DNA of 49,438 nt from Pseudocalidococcus azoricus BACA0444 (GCF_031729055.1 NZ_JAVMIP010000023.1:1-49438), one strand, 5' to 3'; shown: positions 9,717 to 17,731, counted from the first letter of the stretch. Numbers and translations are program-made. The notes: a model not told the origin generated them from the letters alone.

Positions 9717-9962
9717 ATGAGCATGATTCAAGTCCAAATTCCTGACTTATTACAGAAATGGTTGTCTGCGCTGGCCAAGCAAGATGGGATTACGATTGAT
9801 CAGTTTATTGTTACGGCAATTGCGGGGAAATTATCGGCGTTGATGACCGAAAATTATCTTAAGGAACGGGCTAAACGCGGGAATCGAGAAAAGTACGGGG
9901 CAGTATTGGCCAAAGTCCCAGATGCTCAACCCACAGCCCAGGATAGATCACCAACATCTTAA
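9717..9962 (+). CDS. Ribbon-helix-helix-type antitoxin, apparently without a toxin partner
   Basis: 81 residues from ATG 9717, chosen over ATG 9696 because AGGA lies 8 nt upstream and the conserved protein start (MIQVQIPDLLQKWL) follows. The sequence matches a cyanobacterial antitoxin type with a short strand, a helix containing LAKQDGITIDQFI, and a tail with ALMTENYLKERAKRG then KYGAVLAKVPD. Relatives usually precede a PIN-family toxin. Here the next gene is tsaB on the opposite strand, so no toxin is present. The stop codon overlaps the tsaB stop by 3 bases (convergent). The last residues (PTAQDRSPTS) look unlike the usual acidic end, as if the 3' end had been altered. Confidence 0.7.
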   Translation: MSMIQVQIPDLLQKWLSALAKQDGITIDQFIVTAIAGKLSALMTENYLKERAKRGNREKYGAVLAKVPDAQPTAQDRSPTS

Positions 9963-10594
9963 GGTTTGGGTTTCCAGGTTTCCCCATAAAACGGAATGAC
10001 AGTTTGCCAATCGGGGCGCTCTCCCGCAACATATCGGGCCTGGGCAAGGGCAGCAATTCCTTGGGTAACGGCAAGACTATTCGGTAGAGGAACCCGCTTG
10101 GGCTTCAGGGGAGATTGGCTGAGTAATTCCTCCCAGGCCCCGGTCGTGATTAACATATCTTCTTGCACGGTTTTGATCTCTGAACGGTTGGGATCAACCT
10201 GAAAAATTGCGCCATAAACATGATCCCGTTGGGCCGGAAAATCAATGGCTAAGGTTAATGGTTCGGTCAAGCTTTGTCCAATACTCCAGGCCCCGGCCGC
10301 TAGGGTAGAAATCCCGAATAAAGGTAACTGCAACTGTTGGGCTAAGGTTCTCGCCGTGACAACTCCTAAGCGCGTCCCCGTAAAACTACCCGGCCCCCGA
10401 CAAACTGCGATAAAGTCTAGCTCCCCCCAGGCCTGGTTAGGAAAAAACTCTGCTAAACAGGAATGCAAATACACAGCCATCTCCCGGCCCAAGTCCCAAC
10501 TTTGCCACTGCGGCCCCCCTTGAGTGCCAATCAGTCCCAAACCCAACTCCGGCCCGGCCGTAGATAAAATTAAGCCCTGTCCAGTTTTATTCAT
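9959..10594 (-). CDS. tsaB: tRNA threonylcarbamoyladenosine synthesis protein TsaB
   Basis: TsaB pairs with TsaD (and TsaE) to add threonylcarbamoyl to A37 of ANN-decoding tRNAs. The 211-residue protein has the N-terminal ASKHA-type strand (LILSTAGPELGLGLI), the conserved block CRGPGSFTGTRLGVVTARTLAQ near residues 65-85, and the GISTLAAGAW segment. It lacks the metal-binding His motif of TsaD, so it is the dimerisation partner. A TTG at 10597 is possible, but the ATG at 10594 is preferred. The 3' end overlaps the convergent antitoxin gene by 4 bases. Confidence 0.92.
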   Translation of the reverse strand: MNKTGQGLILSTAGPELGLGLIGTQGGPQWQSWDLGREMAVYLHSCLAEFFPNQAWGELDFIAVCRGPGSFTGTRLGVVTARTLAQQLQLPLFGISTLAAGAWSIGQSLTEPLTLAIDFPAQRDHVYGAIFQVDPNRSEIKTVQEDMLITTGAWEELLSQSPLKPKRVPLPNSLAVTQGIAALAQARYVAGERPDWQTVIPFYGETWKPKP

Positions 10595-10910
10595 CAAAAT
10601 TGTCAGCTTAAAACGCCGCTTTCCCAGGCCCTGCGATTCTAACTTCCATCTTCTCAGAGCTTAACAACTCCCGGATCGGCCGAGGGACAAGCTGCCTCAG
10701 ATCAATATCACTTTACCTATTTATAGCTAGACAACAAGAACTCAGAAGATGGTTTCCAGTCAAAGCTTCACAGACTTCTAGAGACTGAGGATAATCTGTG
10801 TCATGCCATAGACCACAATTCAAGATTTAATAGATTTCTGGCCATCAACCGGGGAAACAACAGTTGTATGATTGGGAAAAATCACCTTAGTGAATCTTGC
10901 GGAGACTGAC
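10595..10910. other. Intergenic region between tsaB and psaX
   Basis: Divergent gap that must hold the tsaB and psaX promoters. No gene or RNA is recognised. It is AT-rich in the middle (10700-10870) and ends with GGAG shortly before the psaX ATG. Confidence 0.4.
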
Positions 10911-11030
10911 ATGGCTACTAAAACGACCAAAACCGCTAAACCGACCTATACATTTCGCGCCAGTTGGGCAGTGTTGTTATTGATTATTAACTTTGTTGTG
11001 GCTGGCTACTATTTTGGGGTGATCAAATAA
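10911..11030 (+). CDS. psaX: Photosystem I subunit PsaX (39 residues)
   Basis: PsaX is a single-helix subunit at the membrane edge of photosystem I, first seen in the Thermosynechococcus structure, where it helps hold antenna chlorophyll and lipid. The 39-codon frame reads MATKTTKTAKPTYTFRAS, then a hydrophobic helix WAVLLLIINFVVAGYYF, then GVIK and a TAA stop. From memory this is very close to T. elongatus PsaX (ATKSAKPTYAFRTFWAVLLL..NFLVAAYYFGILK), with four extra residues near the N-terminus. GGAG lies 7 nt before the ATG. It is a single gene. It narrows the host to the cyanobacteria that keep psaX. Confidence 0.93.
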   Translation: MATKTTKTAKPTYTFRASWAVLLLIINFVVAGYYFGVIK

Positions 11031-11548
11031 TTCTCCTGACTCCCAAGATGTCTCCAGGCCAAGCAGCAGTTTTTACCCCCAAATCCATTGCTACGACACA
11101 TGAAGAATAGGGGATTGGCCGGCCTGGGGATATCTAGGGCCACAGGTCTAGGGAAGGCAGTCTGATCAAAAAGTAAATCCTTGAGCACCGATCAGAGCCA
11201 GCTAATCACCTGTTTGTCAGGTATCAGTCATTATTAATCAGGTGAATTTACAGCAGGGATTTGGCCGGGTCACTTGCCCACATATAGGTTCTCTTAGCTG
11301 GGGCCTGGAAAGAGGGCTTCATCTCCAGTCGGTCTCGTCTGTTCTTGGCCGTACATTTGCTCAAACCTGTTAGCCCCCCCTCAACTATCCCCCAAGGAAG
11401 ACCCTCTGCATCCCCTTAGCGGCAACGAGATTTAGCCCCCCAGGAATAGACAAAGGTTTCTATACTGGCCATGTGCATAGGATGATTTTGGATTTTGAAG
11501 CTAGCTAAACCCCATTACTCTCTCTAAACGTCTTCTGGAGGCCGTTCC
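11031..11548. other. 518-bp non-coding region upstream of pilT
   Basis: No frame longer than about 20 codons looks real. The region holds the psaX 3' end and the pilT promoter or leader. Several short self-complementary words occur, such as TCACCTG..CAGGTAT near 11206 and 11218, but no clear terminator. The pilT ribosome site TGGAGG is at about 11536. Confidence 0.45.
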
Positions 11549-12817
11549 ATGCCCGATCCCCAGTACCCGCCCCTCCCCTCGCCCCCGCCCCGAATGCCCG
11601 CCCCACCCCCTCCTGCCCGGCCGCCAATGCCAGCAATGCCCAATCAAACCTTACCCTTACCCGCCCCACCCCCACGGATGCCCGCTGCTGCCACTCCCCA
11701 GGCCAGAGTCCAAGGCCCAGGCGCAATCCCAGCCAATGCGGCCCGGCGGATCAATGGCCCCACGATGGAGCAACTGGTGCGGGAAGCCTATGAAAATGGC
11801 TATTCAGATGTGCATTTGGGGGTCGGCGAGTCACCACGGTTTCGGGAGCGGGGCCGGATGATCACCACCAATCACCCCGTTACGGATAAGGAGATATTTA
11901 ACTACTGGCTGAACGAGATTCTCACCCCGCCGCAAATTGAGCAGTTTTGGAGTCGCCTGGAATACGATGGGGCTTACCAATATGAAGGCATGGCTCGGGT
12001 GCGGATTAATGTTTTCATTGCCCTGAAAGGCCCGGCGATGGTTTTACGACTGATTCCTCTGAAAATTTTGACCATGGAACAGTTGGGGTTGCCGACGGTT
12101 TTCCAAGATCTCTGCCACTATCACAAGGGCTTGATTTTAGTCACGGGGCCGACGGGGTCTGGGAAATCCACAACGTTGGCAGCCATGGTGGACTACATCA
12201 ACTCGGAAATGCCGAAGCATATTATCTCCATTGAAGACCCGATTGAGTTTGTCCACCAAAGTAAACGCTCTTTGATTCGTCAGCGGGAAGTGGGGATTCA
12301 TACCCTGGAGTTTGACAATGCCCTCAAGGCCTCGTTACGGGAAGACCCCGATATTATCCTGATTGGGGAAATGCGGGATCGGGAAACGGTGAATACGGCC
12401 CTCAAGGCTGCCCAAACGGGTCACTTGGTTTTTGGCACATTGCACACCAACAGCGCCGTGAAAACCATTGAACGGATTCTTAACCTTTACAAACCTGAAG
12501 AACAGGGGCCAATGCGGATGCAGGTTGCCGAATCTTTGGTGGGGGTGATTGCTCAAGGCCTGGTGCGAACGACCGATGGAAAGCGGGCGGCGATCCATGA
12601 AATTATGATCAACACCGATGCCATCAAGGACTATATTCTGCGGGGAGACGTAGAAGAAATTGAGGCGATTATTCCCCAGTGCGCCTATGACGGGATGTGT
12701 ACCTTTAATATGTGTCTTTACGATCTCTATGAAGCGGGTCGAATTGATGAGGAAACAGCCCTAGAAAATTCCCCGAAACCCAACGAAATGTCCCAAATTC
12801 TGCGGGGTCGAATCTGA
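11549..12817 (+). CDS. pilT: PilT-type pilus retraction ATPase with proline-rich N-terminus
   Basis: Hexameric motor that pulls back type IV pili, needed for twitching motility, phototaxis and DNA uptake. Motifs seen: PAS-like N-terminal domain (about 70-190, with DVHLGVGESPRFRERGRM), Walker A GPTGSGKST at 200-208, Asp box IISIEDPIEF, Walker B IILIGEMRD, His box TGHLVFGTLHTNS. The first 65 residues are an extra Pro/Met/Ala-rich tail, absent from the standard 345-residue PilT. Cyanobacteria often have two PilT paralogs; the tail suggests this may be the second, less studied one, but I cannot settle that. ATG 11549 follows a good TGGAGG site. The KaiB-domain gene begins 3 nt after its stop, so the two form a likely operon. 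Confidence 0.93.
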   Translation: MPDPQYPPLPSPPPRMPAPPPPARPPMPAMPNQTLPLPAPPPRMPAAATPQARVQGPGAIPANAARRINGPTMEQLVREAYENGYSDVHLGVGESPRFRERGRMITTNHPVTDKEIFNYWLNEILTPPQIEQFWSRLEYDGAYQYEGMARVRINVFIALKGPAMVLRLIPLKILTMEQLGLPTVFQDLCHYHKGLILVTGPTGSGKSTTLAAMVDYINSEMPKHIISIEDPIEFVHQSKRSLIRQREVGIHTLEFDNALKASLREDPDIILIGEMRDRETVNTALKAAQTGHLVFGTLHTNSAVKTIERILNLYKPEEQGPMRMQVAESLVGVIAQGLVRTTDGKRAAIHEIMINTDAIKDYILRGDVEEIEAIIPQCAYDGMCTFNMCLYDLYEAGRIDEETALENSPKPNEMSQILRGRI

Positions 12818-12820
12818 TCG

Positions 12821-13579
12821 ATGGGGGGGGGGCACCAACAAACACAATCCTGGTTATTCAAGGGCGTTGCGCTATTCACCCCAGCCTTTGATCTGGTCTA
12901 TGGCCTGGATGTGAGTAAGCAGGGGCGTTGGCATCACCATCTCTGCTCAGTGCTCCAAGGGCGACTAGATTTACCGGAGCCACCCCTGTTTCTCTGTCCA
13001 GCCTATACAGCTACGGTTGATTTCTGGGTGGATTTACCGACTCAACAATTATCCGTCGTTGCTGAGGCGCATCCCCTGGTTTGGTCCCAGCGATTCCTCT
13101 TGGATGTGTTGTTTGAGCATCCAGCGATGATCCAACTGCCATGGCAGCAGTTAACCAGTTCTAGCCTCAGTCATGATCTGCGTTCGATTGAGAGCTATCG
13201 GCCCCGCTTTCCACAGCTTTGGCAGCATCATAATTTAGTCCATGGCCTGGAGTCCCCTACCCCTACGGTGAGTTCACCACCAATCTTGGTTGAGAATCCC
13301 GTCAGTTATACGTTGCGTCTCTATGTATCTGGCCATTCTCTCGCTACGGCCCAAACCCTGAAAACACTCCACGGCCTCTTGCCCCAGTGTCTGGCGGCTC
13401 CCTACACCTTAAAAATTGTCGATGTGACTCGCCAACCTGAGCTAGCAGAACGGGATCAAGTCACCGCAACCCCAACCCTAGTTCGTGTCTCGCCGCCCCC
13501 TTTACGCCGCTTAGTTGGCAAGTTAGATGACTTAGCGACATTGCAATGGTTACTTGAGGATCCGCCCCCGCTCTATTAA
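12821..13579 (+). CDS. Protein with C-terminal KaiB domain, next to pilT
   Basis: 252 residues. The last 85 (about 163-246) align by eye with circadian KaiB over its full fold: YTLRLYVSGHS at the first strand, LKTLHGLL in the helix, LKIVDVTRQPELAERDQV, then ATPTLVRVSPPPLRRLVG, which keeps the cis-proline ATPTL and PPP-RR motifs. KaiB binds the KaiC ring after a fold switch; SasA uses a related domain for the same contact. The N-terminal 150 residues (Trp-rich, including DFWVDLPTQQLSVV and WSQRFLLDVLF) belong to no family I recognise. The gene starts 3 nt after pilT. Codons 2-4 are a run of ten G (12823-12832). A role linking a Kai-type or other ATPase to pilus retraction is inference. Confidence 0.85.
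   Translation: MGGGHQQTQSWLFKGVALFTPAFDLVYGLDVSKQGRWHHHLCSVLQGRLDLPEPPLFLCPAYTATVDFWVDLPTQQLSVVAEAHPLVWSQRFLLDVLFEHPAMIQLPWQQLTSSSLSHDLRSIESYRPRFPQLWQHHNLVHGLESPTPTVSSPPILVENPVSYTLRLYVSGHSLATAQTLKTLHGLLPQCLAAPYTLKIVDVTRQPELAERDQVTATPTLVRVSPPPLRRLVGKLDDLATLQWLLEDPPPLY
12823..12832 (+). repeat. G10 homopolymer directly after the start codon of the KaiB-domain gene
   Basis: Ten consecutive G follow the AT of the ATG and encode Gly-Gly-Gly. A one-base slip in this run would shift the frame of the whole protein. Confidence 0.95.
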
Positions 13580-13583
13580 CAGT

Positions 13584-13688
13584 TATAGGGTTACGCAGAC
13601 TGTGCTGAGAGTGTAGAACTCTTAAAAAGATTACCCATAACCCATTTTCTGACTTGTCCCCGTCTCACCTTAAAAGAGCAGTCAAAAG
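13584..13688 (+). mobile_element. MITE-like repeat, copy 2 (right end degraded)
   Basis: Begins TATAGGGTTACGCAGACTG and shares TGCTGAGAG, TTTTCTGACTTG and TCTCACCTTAAAAGAG with the other copies. The right inverted end has decayed. It fills almost the whole gap between two convergent genes: the KaiB-domain gene ends at 13579 and msrA ends at 13696. Confidence 0.75.
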
Positions 13689-13695
13689 TTTAGCC

Positions 13696-14457
13696 CTAAA
13701 CCCCACTAGGGGAAGCAGATTTACTGACCTGGGGAGTATATAGGTTAGGAAAACGTTTTTGGAAGCGATCAATTTTCGGGATTTCCACGGCAACAACATA
13801 GAAGTTGGTCGGATGGTGGGCGACAAAGTCTTGATGATAGTCTTCGGCTGGATAGAAGTCCTTTAAGGGCTGGACATCGGTGACAACAGGTTGATAGAAC
13901 ACCTTGGCTTGATTCAGTTGCTCAATGTAGGCCTGGGCAATTTTTTGCTGTTCTGCATTGGTAAAGAAAACTGCCGAGCGGTACTGGGTCCCAACATCAA
14001 AACCCTGTTGATTGAGTTGAGTTGGATCATGGGCAACCGTGAAAAATATCTTCAGTAATTCTCCATAGGAGACTTGGGAGGGGTCATAGGTGATTTGGAT
14101 GGATTCAGCGTGTCCTGTTCCCCCACGGCTGACCTGTTGATAAGTGGCAGTTTCAGCACTCCCACCGGCGTAACCCGAAATAACATTGGAAACCCCCTTA
14201 ACGTGCTCAAATAAAGCTTCCATCCCCCAAAAACAACCCCCGGCAAACACGGCTGTCTGCTGACTGGGCATCGCCGTAGGGGAAAGCATAGAGGCATCAA
14301 TGACGGGATCGGGGACTGTGGAGCGGATGTCAGCTAGTTTAGGAGGGGAAAGGCGGACAATGACAAATCCGACTAAGACCACAGCCGTCACGGTTAAAGT
14401 CGCAATGAGTCCACGGTAGATGGGGGTCGGGAGGGAGCGAAGTTTGAGAGTTAACAT
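13696..14457 (-). CDS. msrA: Peptide-methionine (S)-S-oxide reductase MsrA, membrane-anchored
   Basis: Repairs oxidised methionine, S-epimer. The catalytic Cys lies in AVFAGGCFWGMEALF near residue 75. The later blocks GYAGG, GHAESIQITYDP, FFTVAHDPTQLNQQG.DVGTQYRS and AEDYHQDF are all intact. Before the domain there are about 65 extra residues with one membrane segment (GLIATLTVTAVVLVGFVIV), so the enzyme is likely anchored to the inner or thylakoid membrane facing the periplasm or lumen. Cyanobacteria make oxygen, which makes such a site plausible. The ATG at 14457 is the only start that includes the anchor. It is convergent with the KaiB-domain gene across a MITE-like repeat. Confidence 0.94.
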   Translation of the reverse strand: MLTLKLRSLPTPIYRGLIATLTVTAVVLVGFVIVRLSPPKLADIRSTVPDPVIDASMLSPTAMPSQQTAVFAGGCFWGMEALFEHVKGVSNVISGYAGGSAETATYQQVSRGGTGHAESIQITYDPSQVSYGELLKIFFTVAHDPTQLNQQGFDVGTQYRSAVFFTNAEQQKIAQAYIEQLNQAKVFYQPVVTDVQPLKDFYPAEDYHQDFVAHHPTNFYVVAVEIPKIDRFQKRFPNLYTPQVSKSASPSGV

Positions 14458-14526
14458 AAAATTCGGCCAGGCCTAGCACTAGCAACATCATAACGATTCA
14501 TCAATGGTCGAGGAGAAGCGAGGGCC

Positions 14527-15096
14527 TCAAAGCTCCTTTGGCTTGAGAGGAAATTTAGCACCTTGTAATTGGGCCCCATCTAAGTTGGCGCGGGAGATGT
14601 CGGCTCCAGTTAAATTGGCCTGGGTAAAGTTGACATCAATTAAGTTTGCGCCCGAGAGATTAGCTTGGTTGAGATTGGCCCCAGTAAAGTTGGCATTGAC
14701 ACCATTGACTAAAACCATGCGGGCATTTTGGAGTTGGGCTGCGGTTAAGTTGGCATTCACAAGGGTGGCTAAATAGAGGTTGGCTCGCTGAAGATTGGCA
14801 TTTTCGAGATTGGCTGCAAAAAAGTTAACCCCTGCCAAATAGGCATTTTCGAGATTAGCCTGGCTCAGGTTAGCCCGAAATAAATTAACCCCCATCAGAT
14901 TGGCCCCTTTCAGATTGGCCTGGGAAAGATCAGCACGATCCAAATTGCTATGGCGCAGGTCAGCCCCACTGAGATCACAACGGGGACATTGACGGGTGGC
15001 CAAGAGTTGGCGGACATGGGCCGGATTCTCCCCCCAGGCCGGACTGAGGCTCCCGATCAACCAAAATCCCAGGCCCAAAAAGCTTGTCCTAAGCAC
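14527..15096 (-). CDS. Exported pentapeptide-repeat protein
   Basis: 189 residues. A signal peptide (MLRTSFLGLGFWLIGSLSPAWG) is followed by two cysteines (CPRCD) and about 27 A(N/D)LxX pentapeptides, from SGADLRHSNLDRADLSQANL to about residue 178. This makes a right-handed quadrilateral beta-helix. Such exported or lumenal pentapeptide proteins are common in cyanobacteria; their functions are mostly unknown. The start is GTG at 15096, overlapping the last 8 bases of ygfZ, which suggests translational coupling. The GTG choice is supported because it gives a complete signal peptide. Confidence 0.88.
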   Translation of the reverse strand: MLRTSFLGLGFWLIGSLSPAWGENPAHVRQLLATRQCPRCDLSGADLRHSNLDRADLSQANLKGANLMGVNLFRANLSQANLENAYLAGVNFFAANLENANLQRANLYLATLVNANLTAAQLQNARMVLVNGVNANFTGANLNQANLSGANLIDVNFTQANLTGADISRANLDGAQLQGAKFPLKPKEL

Positions 15097-16066
15097 CCTC
15101 GGCTCCTAAAAATGGGACATCCACCACTTGCCCGATGGCAGACCCAGCCTCAACCCGTAACCCCACTCCCCCGGCTTTAGTTTTGATGTAGCCCAGGCCA
15201 AAGGCGTTTGACTGTTGATCAAGGGGCTGATCTAAAGAGGTACAACTGGTTAAAACCCCCACCTTGGTTCCTTCTAGCTGCAATGGGGTTCCCGGTTCCA
15301 CATAATCCGTCAAGGCCAGGCCCCACAATTGTTGCTTTACCCCTTGGTAGGTATTCAGGCGGGCAATGGTTTCCTGGCCAATGTAGCAGCCCTTATCAAA
15401 GGAAATGATGGAGTCTAAACGAGCCTCCAAGGGATTATAGTCCTCCGTCAATTCCGCATCCACCGCCGGCCGGCCCTGTAAAATCCGCAGATGTTCCCAA
15501 TCTGTTTCGGAGAGTTCCATTAATTCAGGTTGGGCCAGCTTGATTTCTGCCATGACAGGGAGACGATATTCAATGGGTAGCGTTAGGGTCAGGCCTGGGA
15601 GAGCTAAACCAGAGCCAAAACTAATCTCAACCGGACAGTCAGCAATATAGTATTGATGATGATCTCCTAGCTGTTGTAAGTCAGATAAATCCAGGCCTAG
15701 GTTCTTAAAAATTTGCTCACAGGTTGGGCCGAGGAATCGCCAGCAGGAAGTTGTTTGGGTTACGTCTTGGAGTTCAACCTGATCCCCAAAGAAAATATAC
15801 TTGTCTAGCCATTTTTGTAAAGGTTCCCGCCGTTGGGGTGAAACCAAGAGCAAAATATCATCATGCCGTACCCAGGCCGTGACCAAATCTAATGTTCGGG
15901 CCGTTGAGGTCAAAATGACGGTATCACATCCCTGGCCTGGTTTGAGTAGATTCAGGTTATTGGAACTTTGATTATGGAGAAAACGCAACCGATCTGCACC
16001 GCGCAGCAAAATTCGCCCCCAATGGGAACAGTCATAGCAAGCTGGTGCTGGGGAATCGGTATTCAT
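15089..16066 (-). CDS. ygfZ: Folate-binding protein YgfZ (GcvT-like)
   Basis: A folate-dependent protein of the GcvT fold that helps build or repair certain iron-sulfur proteins. The 325-residue sequence carries the diagnostic KGCYIGQE motif (in SFDKGCYIGQETIARLNTY, about residues 225-243), with its conserved Cys, plus the N-terminal GADRLRFLHNQSSN segment. It lacks the residues needed to act as the glycine-cleavage T protein. A TTG at 16069 is possible; the ATG at 16066 is preferred. The downstream pentapeptide gene overlaps by 8 bp. Confidence 0.9.
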   Translation of the reverse strand: MNTDSPAPACYDCSHWGRILLRGADRLRFLHNQSSNNLNLLKPGQGCDTVILTSTARTLDLVTAWVRHDDILLLVSPQRREPLQKWLDKYIFFGDQVELQDVTQTTSCWRFLGPTCEQIFKNLGLDLSDLQQLGDHHQYYIADCPVEISFGSGLALPGLTLTLPIEYRLPVMAEIKLAQPELMELSETDWEHLRILQGRPAVDAELTEDYNPLEARLDSIISFDKGCYIGQETIARLNTYQGVKQQLWGLALTDYVEPGTPLQLEGTKVGVLTSCTSLDQPLDQQSNAFGLGYIKTKAGGVGLRVEAGSAIGQVVDVPFLGAEGA

Positions 16067-16355
16067 CAATCATTAATTACAGTAGGATTGTTGATCTCAG
16101 TCAATTACATATTGTAGGCGATGGCAGTCTTAATTAAGAACGGAATATAGGCAGTATGGCTCAATTTCAGGAAAATCAAATTTTTAGTGCTCCAAGCAGA
16201 GCTTAACGGGAAGCTTGCGGAACGATTGAAGTCAAGTCAATGGGATAAATCAGAGGATAATTAGTTACTTTATAGGATTAGCTTAGCTCCCTATGCTCCC
16301 GAACAAAACTCGATGGCAATTTGAATCGTTTATCAGTCACTTTATCCTTCATTTT
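16067..16355. other. Intergenic region upstream of ygfZ
   Basis: Together with the relic at 16356-16496 this makes a 430-bp gap between ygfZ and dapL. The AT-rich part (16070-16270) probably holds the ygfZ promoter. No gene or RNA is recognised. Confidence 0.4.
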
Positions 16356-16496
16356 TCACGGCTTAACCTGTAGGGTGTATTCCAATGCAATGAACGCTTG
16401 TGATCGAGTTTCCAGTTGATTCACTGTCGGCCCTGAAATCGGTTTCTCTGCTCCTAACCGGCGATTTAATTTTCGCAAATTTAATTGATATTGTCC
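16356..16496 (-). pseudogene. Relic resembling the DUF4351 end of an Rpn-type protein
   Basis: A minus-strand frame without a start codon runs for about 46 codons to a TGA at 16356-16358, directly behind the dapL stop codon. It reads QLNLRKLNRRLGAEKP, then VNQLETRSQAFIALEYTLQ. The LRKLNRRLG block and the leucine-rich helix after it resemble the DUF4351 segment at the left edge of the window (LRLLSQRFGALPPG.., RLEELALGIFEF). I read it as a 5'-truncated remnant. The similarity is short and was judged by eye only, so it could be chance. Confidence 0.35.
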
Positions 16497-16498
16497 AA

Positions 16499-17731
16499 CT
16501 AACCAAAGGCCTTCACAATCCGTGCTAGGGCAGTTTCAACATTTTCCCGACTATTAAAGGCCGAAATGCGGAAATAGCCTTCACCCGCCGCCCCAAAACC
16601 AGAGCCCGGTGTCCCAACCACATGGCAGGTCGTTAACAATTTATCAAAAAACTCCCAACTCGATAGATCATTCGGGGTTTTTAGCCAGACATAGGGCGCA
16701 TTTTCACCGCCATAGACCGCAAATCCTGCCAGGCTAAGTTTTTCTCGAATCAGACTGGCATTTTCCATATAGAAATTCACCAGGCCCCGTGTCTGTTCCT
16801 GTCCTTCTGGGGAATAAACCGCCTCGGCCCCCCGCTGGATGATGTAGGACACCCCATTAAATTTTGTCGCCTGCCGCCGTGACCAGAGACTCCAGAGTTG
16901 AATCTTTTCCCCAGTGGAGGCTTTAACTTCTAGGGTTTTGGGGACAACGCTAAGGGCGCAACGGGTGCCGGTAAAGCCTGCATTTTTAGAAAATGAGCGA
17001 AACTCAATGGCACAGGTGCGGGCCCCCGGAATTTCATAGATCGAGTGGGGAATGGTTGGGTCGGTGATAAATGCCTCGTAAGCCGCATCAAAAAAGATAA
17101 TCGATCCATGGGAGTTCGCATAATCAACCCAGGCCTGGAGATGTTCTTTGGTGGCCACGGCCCCAGTGGGATTATTGGGAAAACAGAGATAGATTAAATC
17201 CACCTTTTGACTGGGAATTGTGGCGGTAAAGTCGTTCGCGGCGGTAATCGGTAAATAGACTAGGCCCCCATACTCCCCTTTTTCATTGGCGGCTCCCGTA
17301 TGCCCGGCCATGACATTGGTATCCACATAGACGGGATAAACCGGATCTGTGACCGCAATGGTGTTGGTGTTGCCAAAAATATCGAGAATATTGCCCGTAT
17401 CACATTTAGAACCATCAGAAATAAAAATCTCACTGGCATCAATATCACAGCCGCGGGCCTGGAAATCATGGGTGGCAATTTTTTCTCTTAGCCAGCCATA
17501 TCCCTGTTCTGGGCCATAACCGCGAAAACTCTCCCGCTGTCCCATTTTCTCTGTAGCTTTGATGATCGCATCTCGACAGGCTTGGGGTAAGGGTTCAGTC
17601 ACATCGCCAATTCCCAAACGGATGATCGGTGCATCGGGATTGGCCTGGCTAAAGGTATTGACACGGCGAGCAATTTCTGGGAACAAATAGCCAGCTTTAA
17701 GTTTGAGATAATTTTCGTTGATGGCAACCAT
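16499..17731 (-). CDS. dapL: LL-diaminopimelate aminotransferase
   Basis: A PLP enzyme that converts tetrahydrodipicolinate directly to LL-diaminopimelate. It is the lysine and cell-wall precursor route of cyanobacteria, plants and Chlamydiae. The 410 residues include the N-terminal [10 protein letters not shown] and the [17 protein letters not shown] block. [11 protein letters not shown] binds the substrate, and the Schiff-base lysine lies in [14 protein letters not shown]. The length equals the family norm. The start [21 protein letters not shown] is typical. It stands alone; a small relic follows its stop directly. Confidence 0.97.
   Translation of the reverse strand: MVAINENYLKLKAGYLFPEIARRVNTFSQANPDAPIIRLGIGDVTEPLPQACRDAIIKATEKMGQRESFRGYGPEQGYGWLREKIATHDFQARGCDIDASEIFISDGSKCDTGNILDIFGNTNTIAVTDPVYPVYVDTNVMAGHTGAANEKGEYGGLVYLPITAANDFTATIPSQKVDLIYLCFPNNPTGAVATKEHLQAWVDYANSHGSIIFFDAAYEAFITDPTIPHSIYEIPGARTCAIEFRSFSKNAGFTGTRCALSVVPKTLEVKASTGEKIQLWSLWSRRQATKFNGVSYIIQRGAEAVYSPEGQEQTRGLVNFYMENASLIREKLSLAGFAVYGGENAPYVWLKTPNDLSSWEFFDKLLTTCHVVGTPGSGFGAAGEGYFRISAFNSRENVETALARIVKAFG

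Noticed and set aside
14504..14776. Plus-strand 90-codon frame opposite the pentapeptide gene
   Set aside because: It is the mirror of the repetitive pentapeptide coding sequence; its repeats follow from the other strand.
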